From Hermodice carunculata (Eukaryota > Annelida > Polychaeta > Eunicida > Amphinomidae), in NCBI GenBank assembly GCA_964020975.1, contig OZ026628.1, positions 16,558,240 to 16,622,239 of the forward strand: 64,000 bases of DNA, written 5' to 3'. How positions within the stretch are numbered: the first letter of the stretch is position 1; each line of letters starts with the position of its first letter. Below, one piece after another: positions 37,167 through 48,334 of the stretch. The translations under genes were made by a program, and so were the position numbers. The notes under the pieces were generated by a model. That model did no database searches and was not told the origin of the DNA. It saw only the letters and a list, made by a program, of their open reading frames with translations.

Positions 37167-37300
37167 CATACATATATATTTATATTTATATCGGACTCAT
37201 TGATCAAACTTTAGCCTGTTGGATATGCCCTCAAAATAATCAGAGGGATCAGCATTTGGATAGATTCAGTGAAAACAACAATTACACAATTTTCAGGCAA
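34250..37300. other. Intron or intergenic sequence between two first exons
   Basis: No intact Ig exon. After a fair acceptor ending at 35494, DYAHALEF and SRFHWGP can be read in phase 1 for about 30 codons before a stop, without a recognisable strand B or F cysteine; this may be a degraded exon. A very long TA tract is at 37044-37161. Confidence 0.4.
37044..37161. repeat. Long (TA)n microsatellite
   Basis: About 118 bases of TA units with a single GATA interruption near 37071, immediately upstream of the third first exon (leader at about 37265). Confidence 0.95.
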
Positions 37301-37303
37301 AAT

Positions 37304-37355
37304 ATGACTCATCATACCTGGCTGTTACTCACTGTAACATTTAGAGTGATTACAG
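37304..37355 (+). CDS. Signal-peptide exon 3 of the IgSF family
   Basis: This 52-base exon encodes [17 protein letters not shown] plus one base, with a GTATGT donor. Leader CAGTGAAAACAACAATTACACA is shared with 3073 and 34194. The hydrophobic core is interrupted by Arg (TFRVIT) and two His sit at the N-terminus, so it is a weaker signal than the other two. It is the nearest first exon to the intact class A exon at 42913, 5.6 kb downstream. Confidence 0.68.
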
Positions 37356-37359
37356 GTAT

Positions 37360-38570
37360 GTGTCAGGCTTATATGCAACCACAATTGGAAACGACGAATG
37401 AAGGTATTCCATTATAGAATACATATGTACCTACTCCAGCGGTCCCACTGGCTGAAATGCCGGCAGAATGCAGTCCTTTTCATTGTCGCACCAGCATGAG
37501 TTTTGTATTCCGCTAGGTCTATACTCAATAATATGAAAAACTGTTAATTTCACAAGATCTTGTTGATCTTCAAAAAAATCTGGGCAACTAATACCAGGCA
37601 GCTGTGATCTATATATGTTTTTTGACATCTTGACCTTGGAAGAGCTTGCCATGCAAAAGGGCAAGCTCTGTACAGATTATAAGGTGCTGCTAAGGTTACC
37701 GCAGTGCCATTATTCCAAAGTGAAATACTGTTTACTTGTAAACCTCAGGATGATACAAAGTCACCTTTGTTTAACACCAACATCACTGGCGTAATCATGT
37801 GCATATCCCCTTGCCATTTTTCCGCGTTTTTATAATTTGTAACAAAAGTGAACATAAGAAAATGCCACCACAACCATATAGGGAACAAATCATATGCAGA
37901 GCAAGTTCATGCATATTTCGACTTTCGGGAGAAAAAACAACTTACGGCTTAGGAGGAAAAATCGGACAAAATGTAAAATAATTGCAGCGCGAACTGTTAA
38001 AGTACTTAATGTCAGGAGGTTCGCTAAAAGTGGCCCCACGCACTTTCAAAGCAATTGGCTGCGTTGCTTGGGAGGAAGATTGAAGTCTTTTCACCTGTAA
38101 AATGATCAAAAATATCGTTAAAGGGGGAGGGGGGGGCTTAATTCATCGCAGCATGACCACTTGAACAAAGTTAGGAGACACTCACTTACTGTACACCCCA
38201 ACCAAGTTTGAAACAAACCTGGTGGACGATTGGGGGAAATAGTCAAAAAGTCATCATTCACGTGTTTCCCATTGACTTTCATAGTAATCATCGGGAATGC
38301 ATGCATTAAGTCACAGTAGCCGAACTAAAAATATTAAAAAATCTGAAGTCCACAGTATCACTATCAAGTTAACTTTTTTTGTGTTAAGCCACCTGATAAT
38401 AATGTGAGGGTCCTTTTGAGAGCTAAATTGAAATGCCCTCCCCCTGAAAAAAAGGTAATTAAAGTATCTTGGCACAGACTCACACTTTGTAGATAATAAG
38501 GTAATCTAAAATAAGCTGGCTACTGGTTTTGAAAAGTTACAAATGTGAGATATTAATGGCGACCAAGGCA
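37360..38570. other. Intron, no gene recognised
   Basis: No coding segment is supported. From about 38120 the sequence (GCATGACCACTTGAACAAAGTTAGG, ACTTTCATAGTAATCA) already resembles diverged family Y units. Confidence 0.45.
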
Positions 38571-38597
38571 AGAGATGGACCAAATAAGAACAAGAGG

Positions 38598-39448
38598 GCT
38601 GTGTGAACAGCCCATGCTCAGCTGACCTATGCTTGAACAGATATGGTACAGACACATCTACTGTACACTGCCAACACGTTTGAAGTGAATGTGGCAAACA
38701 GTTTCAGAGATGAAGTCAAAAGTGTGAATATGCATTGGAGTGACCAATGACTCGCATAGTAATCACTAAGTGTGGTGTATTTTCCAATAAGCACCTGAAA
38801 ATAGAAAAAGATTGCAGCGCCACCTGGTGAACAAATTCAGAACTAGGAGTCCCTAGGAGTGTTTCTGTGTGATATCTCAGCAATTGGGTGAGCGGTTTCG
38901 GAGAAGATTTTTCAAGATTTGCCCCCCCCCCCCAAAAAAAGCACAAAATAATTCAATAAAAATCCAAAATTCACTGAAGCATGACCATTTGAATACAATT
39001 GGTAGAAATCCGCTCAAGGTACATTGCCACCAAGTTTGAAGTGAACCTGGCTGACAGTTTTGGAGAAGAAGTCGAAAATGTGTGTTACCATTAGAATGCC
39101 CATTGACTTACATAGTTATCAATAGGAAAGGTACATTTGCTGATAAGTACCCGAATAGAAAAAAATCATTAAAATTGAGGAATCCACAGCAGTGCCACCT
39201 AGTATTCAACTTTGTTTGATCCTTTCACAAGAAAGCTATCCACCAAGTTTCAGCTCAACCTGTGTCATGGTTCTGGAGAAGAAGTCCAAAATAATGAAAA
39301 CACACAAACAATCATAAAAATATAGAAACAATTTGCAGCGCTTCCTGGTGAACAAATTCAGAGCAAGGAGCCCCCAGGAGTATTTTTGTGTGATATCAAA
39401 GCAATTGGGTGAGCGCTTTCGGAGAATTAGAATTTTTAAGATTTGCCA

Positions 39449-39482
<34 letters not shown>

Positions 39483-40735
39483 ATAAAAAAGTAAAAACTT
39501 ACTAGACCATGACCATTTGTACAAACTTGGTAGAGACCCATCCAAGGTACATTGCCACTAAGTTTGAAGTGAATCTGGCAGGTGGTTTGGGAGAAGAAGT
39601 TGAAAATATGAATTAGCATTAGAATGCCCATTGACTTACATATTCATCAATAGGAAAGATGCATTTACTAATAAGTATCCGAATTGAAAAAAAAAAAAAA
39701 ATCGTTGAAAATCAGGAAACGGCAGCATTCCAACCTAGTGAATAACTTTGCCTGATCCTTCGACAAGGAACATATCCACCAAGTTTCAGCTTTATCTGAG
39801 TTACGGTTCTGGAGAAGAAGTCAAAATAGCAATAATACATAAAAAAATTAGAAAAAAAAATGCAGCGCCACCTGGTGAACAAATTAAGAACTATAAGTCC
39901 CCAGGAGTGTTCCTGTGTGCTATCAAAGCAATCGGATGAACGGTTTTAGAGAAAAAGATTTTTTTAGATTTGCCCCTCCCCCCAAAGAAAAATAATAATA
40001 AAAAAATCCAAAAATCACTGGAGCGTGACCAATTGAACAAACTTGGTAGAGACCCACCCAATGTACATTGCTACCAAGTTTGAAGTCAATCTGGCTGATG
40101 GTTTCGAAGAAGAAGTCAAAAATGTGAATTAGCATTAGAATGCCCATTGACTTACATAGTAATCAATAAGAATAATAATGCATTTACCGACAAGTACCCG
40201 AATTGAAAAAAAAAATCGTTAAAAATCAGAAGCATTCCCATCTGGTGAACAAATTTGTTTGAACCGTCCACAAGGAACATATCCACTAAGTTTCAACTTC
40301 ATGTGAATGACGCTTGTGGAGAAGAAGTCGAAAATAGCAATAACACACAAAAAATCATAAAAAATTACAAAAAAAAAAAAAAAAAAAAATTGCAGTGCCA
40401 CCTGGTGAACAAATTAAGAACCAAAAGTCCCCAGATGTGTTCCTATGTAATATCAAAGTAATCGGGTGAGCGGTTTTGGAGAACAATATTTTTTAAGGTT
40501 TTCCCCAAAAAGAACAAAAAAAAAAAAAAATCATGAAAAATGCAAAAATCACTGGAGCATGACCATTTGAACAAACTTTGTAGAGACCCACCCAAGGTAC
40601 ATTGCCACCAAGTTTAAGTGGATCTGGCCAATGGTTTTAAAGAAGAAGTCGAAAATGTGGATTGCGGATGACAGCTGGACAGACGGACGACAGACCCTCA
40701 TAAAAGCCCAGCTGACTGACAAGTCAGCTGAGCTA
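38598..40735 (+). repeat. Repeat family Y, copy 2: about four 525-base tandem units
   Basis: GCAGCGCCACCTGGTGAACA and close variants begin units near 38814, 39336, 39861 and 40392, spacing 522, 525 and 531 bases. Each unit also has GAGCGGTTTxGGAGAA, GTACATTGCCACCAAGTTTG, GGAGAAGAAGTC and GCCCATTGACTTACATAG, and contains A-rich runs. The outer ends AAGAGGGCTGTGTGAACAGC (38592) and CAGACGGACGACAGACC / GACAAGTCAGCTGAGCT (40680-40730) match, inverted, the ends of 28805-30510. No protein is encoded. Confidence 0.85.
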
Positions 40736-40739
40736 TAAA

Positions 40740-41503
40740 CTGGCCAACCTCTCAGCTCAGCTAAAATACCAGCTCTGTGATCCGAACCTTTTAAGTATTA
40801 CCTGTACCACATTCTCAAAGTTAGAGCAATGGCCAGCAGCACAAGGAAACCAACATTAATCAAAGAATGAAAATTTTAAATTACAGTCCAAGCCCTAAAT
40901 CTATTATGCAGTGAGACTGGCAACTTTGGATCAATATTACCCATGTAAAATGTTCAAAAGTGAATTACATCCACATATTTTCTGATTGCTATATATCCAT
41001 AGATTTGTATCAGGGGTTTTTTTTTTGGAGGATTGGAATGTTTGAGACTTTATAATATTCTTTATCACTTGATAGGATTTTCACTTTTTTTACGCAGACG
41101 TTGCACAGAATAGTTGCTGTTTATTTTCTTTTTTTTAATTGTTTTTGTTTGTTTGTTTGTTTGTTTGTTTTCATTGTTTTCGGGTTTTATTGGGAGGGGG
41201 GGTTCAAGTTGAAACCAGAAGAAAATATGTATCTATGTCGAAAATCGAAATAAATGGTGATTCCTGAAGTAGCATACATTGAAAAATTTATAAAGTTTTC
41301 ATGTTGTTCCTAACAAGTTGTTCATTTTGTTTCTTAAAATTGCTCCAAATATCCGGGGATCTGCTCCTGTATATGATATTGTTGTTTTGATGTCCATTGA
41401 TTTTAATGTGATAGGGGGATTTATTTGTTTGTGAGACTAGATACAAATTACATGCGTAATGTAAAACACAGTTCCGAGAAAACTGCGTTGAAACGAAGTG
41501 TTG
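40740..41503. other. Non-coding stretch
   Basis: Contains GTTT-rich low complexity (41140-41175) and a short G run near 41197. Nothing else recognised. Confidence 0.4.
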
Positions 41504-41505
41504 CC

Positions 41506-41900
41506 AATAGACCTGTTCATATGACTCGGGTTTATTTGGTTCACTTCGGGAAGCGCACCCTGCTTTGTTTATATTTTGTGCTCCGCCATGCAGGCTGGAT
41601 TATACGTGGAAGAATAAGAAAGTACCACACAAGATGTGCTTGGATTTAACAAATATCATACCGTCAGCAATCTATAAATGCACGTTTCACCACTGATGTG
41701 ACAATTCAGGCAAAAGATTTGCACTTTTCAACGCAATCCATGCTGTAATCACTAGCGTTTGCCGTGGAATCCGTTGTAAACGTATGACGGCGTGGGCCCG
41801 ACTCGGCTACTTGCTGATTGGACAATCAGGCCAACAATGGAATGCATAATTAATTACGGTCCGGAAGAGTTCGGTACAACTCGGTATGAGCGGGTCTATT
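41506..41900 (+). mobile_element. MITE with terminal inverted repeats
   Basis: The left end AATAGACCTGTTCATA and the complement of the right end, AATAGACCCGCTCATA, form an imperfect 16-base terminal inverted repeat around about 395 bases. The body matches 27322-27706 in inverse orientation. It is GC-richer than its surroundings and has no transposase, so it is a non-autonomous DNA transposon. Superfamily not assignable without the target-site duplication. Confidence 0.8.
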
Positions 41901-42461
41901 CTTATGCATTCGTGACTGTAATATGACACATACTCACTTCATCTGTCAAGTATTTTTTATTATTGTATGAAATAAGCTTGTAGCTTTACCTGTGTATAGT
42001 TGTCATTCCAAAGTGGCCTATTTTGCGGCTTAAAACTCGACTTGTCTGAACTTCAAACTTAACCACACTTGGCTTGTTTGGCAGTGGGTGAGCATGTGGC
42101 TTTTACATATTTGGGGCCAAGTGAGCGGATTGTGCTAATTTATTTTTACATCAATAGACATTTCCAAGTAGTCAGAACGATGGTAGTGAACAGTCTGTAC
42201 TGGCCCATTCTTCTGTCCATGGTTAATGATTTCCTGTTCCCTTTGAGTGACCCTTGTCAGTGGCTCACCCGATTTCCAGTTTTGAACTCAACTCCATTAC
42301 ATATATAAATATTGTTCACACATCTTAGTTTTTGTGAGTATGTAGTTTGAGTATAAAACTGTCCAAAACTATTAAAAAGGGACTAGATGTTATCTAAAGG
42401 TGCTGGGTTTAGATCTGCGGCCTTAAATTTAATTAAAAGACGAAATGTTTGTCAGACTGCT

Positions 42462-42545
42462 GTACGATTTGAACCTCCAACATTTGGCACCATTGCCTAT
42501 CTAAATGTAAATGTTCAGCTCTCTGACCTCTCAGCCATCGAGATA
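42462..42545 (-). repeat. tRNA-like sequence, degenerate tRNA pseudogene or SINE head
   Basis: On the minus strand GATGGCTGAGAGGTCAGAG resembles the A-box region of Leu/Ser-type tRNAs, and GGAGGTTCAAATCGTAC about 50 bases later is a B box. Acceptor-stem ends do not pair visibly and the variable part is poor, so it is not a functional tRNA gene. Confidence 0.4.
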
Positions 42546-42745
42546 GAACATTAATCCGTCAACATTGTAATTGATGGTAACACATAGACCTAGTTAATAA
42601 CCATTTAGCATTACAACTAGTGCATGTAGCATTCAGAACTAATGTGTAGCCATTTATCACCAAGATTGATTTATGATATGACATATTAAACTAATGAATT
42701 GGTTTTGTAATAAAGATAGATTAAGGAATTCTGTGGTGTGTTAAC

Positions 42746-42804
<59 letters not shown>
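42746..42804. repeat. (TA)n microsatellite
   Basis: TA tract about 110 bases before the class A exon acceptor. Confidence 0.95.
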
Positions 42805-42806
<2 letters not shown>

Positions 42807-42912
42807 GTGTATAGATGTTTGTGTGTCTAAAATCAGTCCATCACAGTTGCATATTATTTCACTGAAAACTATTTCTGTCGCATTGATTTATCACAAGCTT
42901 GTTCTTTCGCAG

Positions 42913-43206
42913 ATGGTGATGTACGTTCAGAGAACATTCGTGCACAGCCGGGCCGCAGTGCCAGGTTACCCTGCAGAGCACAATGTAGGAAACCTTGCAA
43001 ATTCCGTTGGTTCAAGTTACCACGTACAATTGTAGTGGAAACCAATAAAGATGGATTTCCCTCTATTCAAGGAAACTATCCAACGCGATATGAAATCTTA
43101 AGCAATTTCAGTCTCATTATACATAGAGTGAAAGCTGATGACGAAGGTGTTTATCAATGTGACAACTTTTACGGGACAAGAACCACAGCGTACCTAGAAG
43201 TGTTAG
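42913..43206 (+). CDS. Class A V-like Ig-domain exon (A3), intact
   Basis: Open from acceptor TCTTTCGCAG to donor GTAAGT, phase 1-1, 98 codons. It has the same spacing as the exon at 4851: Cys21, Cys25, Cys29, Trp33, Arg59-Tyr60-Glu61, Asp77-x-Gly79-x-Tyr81-x-Cys83 and the NFS sequon at 65-67. The C-x3-C-x3-C signature is therefore conserved between arrays although the rest has diverged widely (for example LPCRAQCRKPCKFRW against LPCDLNCNNICKFYW). It is GC-richer and more basic in strands A-C than its paralogue. It probably follows the signal exon at 37304 or 34194 and precedes the class B exon at 47785. Confidence 0.88.
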
Positions 43207-43209
43207 GTA

Positions 43210-44335
43210 AGTGTACCTAAATTCACTTTAAATAATCTGTTAATGTCTTTCTGCAAAAAAAATAAATGCGTGCAATGGGAGACAGCTATCATAGTTGTGA
43301 GGTGCGTATACCCAGAACATAATGTCTTTGCATGTTAGGCGAAAACATGCATGTTACAGATTTACTTTACTTTCACAGCTGAGGTCAGACTACATCACAA
43401 TGAATGGTTTAATCCAAATTGAAGATGGTTCCCAGCTTTGAGTGGTGTGGTTTTATCCAAAACGAATGTGTGGGGAATGAAAAAAATAGCCAGTGATGTG
43501 CCAAAGAGTCCTATACTGTAATTTTGTTTCTATCACAGAAATACTAGACTATACAATAAATACACAAAGGTTAACTATTCCATCAAACTCAACCCTTCAA
43601 CAACATGATGTGTTTCAACACGTATTGAAATCTGCATGTACATGTGGGTGAGACAAGGTTCCTCTTTGCATTCACATCCCACATTATTACTGCATTTATA
43701 TGAACGAACAGGTCGTCATTTCTTTGCTTTTAGATTCTGCACTGTAACACTGCTCTTTTGGTGCTGTTTTTTTTTTTTTTTTCTTTTTTTTGTTCTTTTT
43801 GTTAAATGGCAACGACATATTTTTTTCATCAATAGCAGGTCTAGCAGAAATGTAAAAAGAGCCCTTTGTTTGCAGCTATATTGCGGCTTTCATAGTTTAA
43901 TATATCTGTGAAAAATCATCACATTTTCTTTAACAAATCCTACACAATGACAAGCTTACTTATGATGAGTGATCATGGCACTTTTAAGAACGAGATTACG
44001 TTTCATTAAACCAATTATACCGTTTTTAACCATTGACTTTATTTCTAAATGTTTTCTATTATTGCATGAGATGTGCATGGGTTTTCATGTAACATAATTT
44101 CTATTTAAAAACATACTAATAATTCTATATATTACACCACAAATTGCCGAACTGCAGAGCTGTGATAGTATTGTTCTCACCCTGGATTCAGAGACAAAAG
44201 TTCTGTGCTCCCCATGCTAGTTCCTGTTACCGCCTACCTTAGAATATTAAAATAGTTCAATATTAGATGTTTTTTTTTTAATTGCTACAGATTCAACTGA
44301 TTAATTTGAAAATATATCAGCCTCAAAGATAGCGA
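43210..44335. other. Intron, nothing recognised
   Basis: No exon or clear repeat other than T-rich runs near 43770-43800. Confidence 0.4.
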
Positions 44336-44339
44336 CGTG

Positions 44340-45370
44340 GCTTCTGTTTGATACTTTCAGAGTCTGAGTTTCACTCTCCCACACGCTACGTCTCCATCAA
44401 GTTTCAGAAGAATCTGCAAAAACCTTTTGGAGATGCCAAAAATAACTTCAGCACACACACACACACAAAATAGATAACAGTCAGAATCGTTACCTATCAG
44501 AAGTACCCTAATGCAATCTTAGTGAATGCATTTGTTTGTTTGTTTGTTTTTCTGTGTGCGTGTTTTTTTGTTTTTTGTTTTTGTTTTGTTTTTGTTTTGT
44601 TTTTGTTTTTTTTTGTTTTTTTTTTGTTTTTTGTTTTTCTTTTTTGTTTTTTTTGTTTTTTGAGGGGAACATTTTGCAAAATAATGAGTAAGCAGGGAAA
44701 ATTTTAAAATAAAACATCTCTGGAACCGGATCATTTGTTCCAACTTGATGGAAACCACCAAAATGTAAGTTCCTTTTAACTTTGAAGAGGATCTCTAATG
44801 GTCATGGAGAATTCGAAAATGTGATTTCCGAATTGCAATATTAATTCACATGCATTTTATTAAATAGGTATGTGTGCATCTACCCATAAGGACCAAAATT
44901 CAATGATGCGTTGAATGTCAGGAATTTAGTATGTCATTTGTATAGCCGCTCAGAAAGCTGCATTCCCACCAAGTTTCATAACAATCTACGTGATGGTTTT
45001 GGAGGAGTTTTAAATGGCCTCTAACACACAAATATCTATATAGGAAAAACAACTAATAATTGTAACCTCCTGTTCAGTATAAGGTTCAAAGATTAGCGAA
45101 AGTGTCCTTAGGCAATTTTAAAGCAATTGGCCAAGTGGTTTGGAGCATAACCATTGGAACAGCACTGACAGAGACCCATGGAAGGCAATGCCCTGCCAAC
45201 CTCCAAGAGGATCTGGCCAATGGTTTAGGAGAAGAAATTTAAAAAAAATATAAAATGTGAACAGACCACGGATGATGTACTACAGGCGAAAGAGAAATGA
45301 CCATTCTATAAGTTCATATAACTCACTACTACTCAGCTGAGCTGAAACTGCAAAACCTATCAACTCCAGC
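44340..45370 (+). repeat. Diverged repeat related to family Y
   Basis: Phrases such as CATCAAGTTTCAGAAGAATCTG, TTTTGGAGATGCC, CCACCAAGTTTCATAACAATCT and GGTTTAGGAGAAGAAATTT follow the style and order of family Y units, and the end ACTCAGCTGAGCTGAAACTG resembles GTCAGCTGAGCTATAAACTG at 40725. Much older or a sister family. Poly-T low complexity lies at 44522-44662 and 45377-45460, and a G run at 45466-45476. Confidence 0.5.
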
Positions 45371-45374
45371 GCAG

Positions 45375-45820
45375 CGTTTTTTGTTTTGTTTTGTTTTTTT
45401 GTGTTTTTTTTTTTTTTGTTTGTTTTTTGTTTTGTTTATTTTTATTCTTTTCTTTTTTAGGTGGTGGGGGGGGGGGCGATTTCATCACATGCCCTCGTTG
45501 TTTAATATAATTTACTAGCTTGAGCATCTCTAGGAGTCAAAATTAATTTTAATTAAAAGGAAAATAAAAAGCTCAGGAATCTTCTTCCTTGTTTTGAATG
45601 AACAAGAATAATCTTATACTGAAGAGTTTTTATCCACACTGGGCTCTTTGACTTCACCCCCACGGCAGAGGAACAGATGTAGTTAGGAATAACAAAAACA
45701 ATAATGATGAGTGAGTAACCAAAATAAAAAAAAAAATATCTGAATGTAAGTAAGTGTGGGTTCGGACTTGTAGTTAATTTCTGGGCAGTAGTCGTTCAAC
45801 ATTTGCTTACTTTATTACTT
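45375..45820. other. Low-complexity T/G-rich and unassigned intron
   Basis: T-rich GTTTT repeats, an 11-base G run and AT-rich sequence; no exon. Confidence 0.5.
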
Positions 45821-45824
45821 TGCT

Positions 45825-46070
45825 GATCATAAAAAGAATGTATCTGTGACTAGTACAATAGGGCAGCCATTTGGCATTCCATGCCATGGGTGTAACCATC
45901 AACAGATAAAACATGGATGCACACACAAGAGAGTGGTAATTACGTCCTTGCAGCAGACCCGTTAAACAATCTCACCATCGATAAGACACTTGCTTTACTG
46001 ATAATTGGATGTTCCGTATATTGGCACTGGAATGAAAGGACGAGGGCTTGTACAGATGTCCATGTAAAAA
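45825..46070 (+). pseudogene. Broken class B Ig exon
   Basis: Recognisable pieces are VTSTIGQPFGIPCHGCN (strands A-B with the C-x2-C signature) and, after frame changes, FRILAL and GLVQMS/LYRC-like remains of strands E-F. The acceptor position reads GCTG where intact copies have GCAG. Several frame changes and internal loss leave it non-functional. It is the first of three class B copies in the right array and the most decayed. Confidence 0.78.
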
Positions 46071-46284
46071 ATGCCATCCATGTCAAAAAAGATCATCAGT
46101 TGATTAAATGCCAGATCTGCAGTATGCTAATGGTGTTTACAGTGTACAACGTTTGCAAAGGGAAAACAATGACATATAGCAATTTGCTGAAAACATTATT
46201 CCAGTTTAATAACTGATAACTGGCCATTGATCAAATTGACATTTTGGAGGCCCACCTACTCAGAAAATGACACTATTTAACATC

Positions 46285-46925
46285 CAGGCTCCTTTTGCAA
46301 ACCCTCAACCTGTAAATTATTTGTTAATAATCTGTAATTCTCTGCAAGGACTTTACGATCATCTGCAGCAATTGTACGCAAAGAACTCACCAAAATAAGA
46401 AGTCTGTGCAGAAAGAATTCCTTCTTGCAGAAAGCTTTCATTCTCTGCAAAGCTTTTTGTACCCTGCAAAACGTTCCATGCATCCGTTCGTCAGGAGTAT
46501 GTAAACATTTTCTGCAGAGAAAATATTGAAAATTAATTGGAAACTCTCTGCACAGACTTAAAGCTACATGCACAGATTTACAAACATACGGTAAGCTGGC
46601 AATTACAGCATGCGTCAGTAAAGGTGGTGGGCTGTACAGATGATAAAATACCAAACTTATAATATTCGGTAACTGGTACCTTGAGCTCATCTGATTGTCA
46701 AAACGTCAGACGTAGAGTATGTGAATGGGGTTTACAGTGCACAAATCTGGCATAAGGGAGGTTCATGACGTATTGCAGTGTCTGTAAAAGCGTATTGAAA
46801 TTCATGCTGAATACCTGAAACCTATGGTTGACAAAAAGTGACGTTTGGGCACCCAATTAGCAAAATGGCACATTAAGCATGCAGACACCTCTGGCGAGCC
46901 AAACTTACAAATATTTACAAATTCT
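46285..46925 (+). repeat. CTCTGCA-rich diverged minisatellite after a class B exon (copy 3 of the post-B module)
   Basis: About 25-30-base imperfect units built on TCTCTGCAxAGACTTT run from 46285 to 46600, and GAGCCAAACTTACAAATATTTACAAATTCTCTG lies at 46895. The same combination follows the class B exons at 47785 and 50795. The 137-codon minus-strand open frame over it is a by-product of the repeat. Confidence 0.55.
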
Positions 46926-46929
46926 CTGT

Positions 46930-47780
46930 AGTGACTTTGCAATTCCTTGCGAGAAGTTTATACCCAAAAGTGTGCAATACATTTATTATTTACTGATTTT
47001 GCAGGCTGTTTATTACATCATTATCACTTTGTGATTGATAAATTAACTTATAAAATAATTCTTAGTTATGGCCCTGTGTAACAAAAGCACTGTGTCACAG
47101 AGCAGTTGAATTACTCTGTGATTAGAACCTTGATGCCATATGCTCCTAGCCTCATCCGTCCTATTCCAAGCTACAAGCCATTTCTTCACAGACATGTCAG
47201 GTTCTGAAATACATATTTGTCCTTGAATCGGGGGAAAAAACAAATATAGCTTGTTCCATAGTTGGCACAAAGCTAACAGGCATGATACACCTTGATTTAA
47301 GGGATACAGCAACCAGATATAATGACATCGGTTTGTTATATTTCCAGCATAACATCATGGTCACTATATAAACTCTTAACACTCTGAAATACATATATTG
47401 CAGTGGTGAAGACGTCTGCCGATGTGCCTGGCTGTCGACTACAAGGCTTCACTCATATAGTTTTTTCTGTAATTGTAACAATCCACTGAACCTCACACAA
47501 AACTATGTGCTTATCAGGCTTGTTGTATCTTACAAATATACCGTCCTCACTGATAGCACTAATGTGATGTAGGCCTACTTCCTATTACTGTTTCGCCAAT
47601 TTTACTACACCAGTGTCAGGTTTTGTATTGATGTGCGACATTGTATTTCGGTCTATATGAGACAGAGAAATTTAATTGCCCTGTGATAAAAGTTAAAATA
47701 TACAAATATGAATCTGAGTTTAGGTAACTTTGTGATGAGATGTTGACTTAAAGGTGTTTATCATATAGGATTGTGCATTT
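46930..47780. other. Intron before class B exon B2
   Basis: No exon is supported. A TTGCAG acceptor at about 47402 is followed by some 20 open codons including a single Cys, too little to call. Confidence 0.35.
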
Positions 47781-47784
47781 GCAG

Positions 47785-48069
47785 CTTATGAAGAAAACAC
47801 TGGTGTGACTGGTACAATAGGAGGTCCAATAGAGATGCCCTGCCATGCGTGCACGCATTGTACAGAAAGAAAATGGTTCTATATGGAAAAGGATGTTCAG
47901 AAAATCGTTGAAGATGAAAACATTCTCATTATTGATGAGACACGCTACAGTATTACTGATCAGTGGACGTTCAATATATTGGCACTGGGACTAGAAGATG
48001 TTGGTTTATATGGATGTTGGTGCATGAGGCCTGAACCATATGAAAAGAACTTTACTGTTACTGTGCAAG
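47785..48069 (+). CDS. Class B V-like Ig-domain exon (B2), intact
   Basis: Open from acceptor CATTTGCAG to donor GTTTGT, phase 1-1, 95 codons. Cys20-x2-Cys23-x2-Cys26 in strand B, Trp31, DQWTFNILAL (59-68), E-D-V-G-L-Y-G-C78-W-C80 in strand F, and PYEKNFTVTVQ as G strand. It carries one more strand B cysteine (Cys26) than the copy at 11776 and a NFT sequon at 89-91 within the G strand that the other lacks. It pairs with the class A exon at 42913. The acidic C'-D region (EDENILIIDE) is five residues shorter overall than in B1, so loop length varies between paralogues. Donor sequence GTTTGTCTTT is conserved with 12076 and 51085. Confidence 0.88.
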
Positions 48070-48334
48070 GTTTGTCTTTTTTTAAATTTATGAATGCAAT
48101 TTGCAGATACTATGCTATAGTTACGTTATTTTTCATTAGACTGAAGCATACTCTGTTTTGTTAAATGAATAGAAAAAAGGAACTGCCTTGTGATGCATTT
48201 GTGCATGGTGTTGAATCCGAAATGAATTGAATACAATAAATACAATTCTTGTATGATTTTGTTGTATATGTACTAGTAATGTTATGCGCTGCGGTGTTGA
48301 GCTTTTCATGAATATTGGTAATGCTTTTCCTGAA

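Larger units (their letters stand above)
41905..42910. other. Intron upstream of the class A exon A3
   Basis: Holds a tRNA-like segment (42462-42545), the ATGGTAACACATAGACC / AACCATTTAGCATTAC motif cluster (42570-42690) shared with 3755-3960, and a TA tract (42746-42804). No exon is recognised. Confidence 0.45.

Noticed and set aside
36924-37417. Long open frames rich in Ile-Tyr repeats
   Set aside because: Translation of the (TA)n microsatellite; no coding value. The same holds for open frames at 7481-7788, 13751-13993 and 32972-33172.
39236-40401. Open frames in the family Y array
   Set aside because: Recurring translations of the same tandem repeat on the minus strand with poly-A/T runs; not conserved as protein.
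42462-42545. tRNA gene on the minus strand
   Set aside because: A and B boxes are recognisable but there is no acceptor stem or convincing cloverleaf; kept only as a tRNA-like repeat.
46277-46690. 137-codon minus-strand open frame
   Set aside because: It lies over the CTCTGCA short-repeat array; its period and the presence of the same repeat in other introns explain the open frame.
47403-47465. Small exon after TTGCAG at 47402
   Set aside because: About 20 codons with one Cys and no clear donor; indistinguishable from chance.
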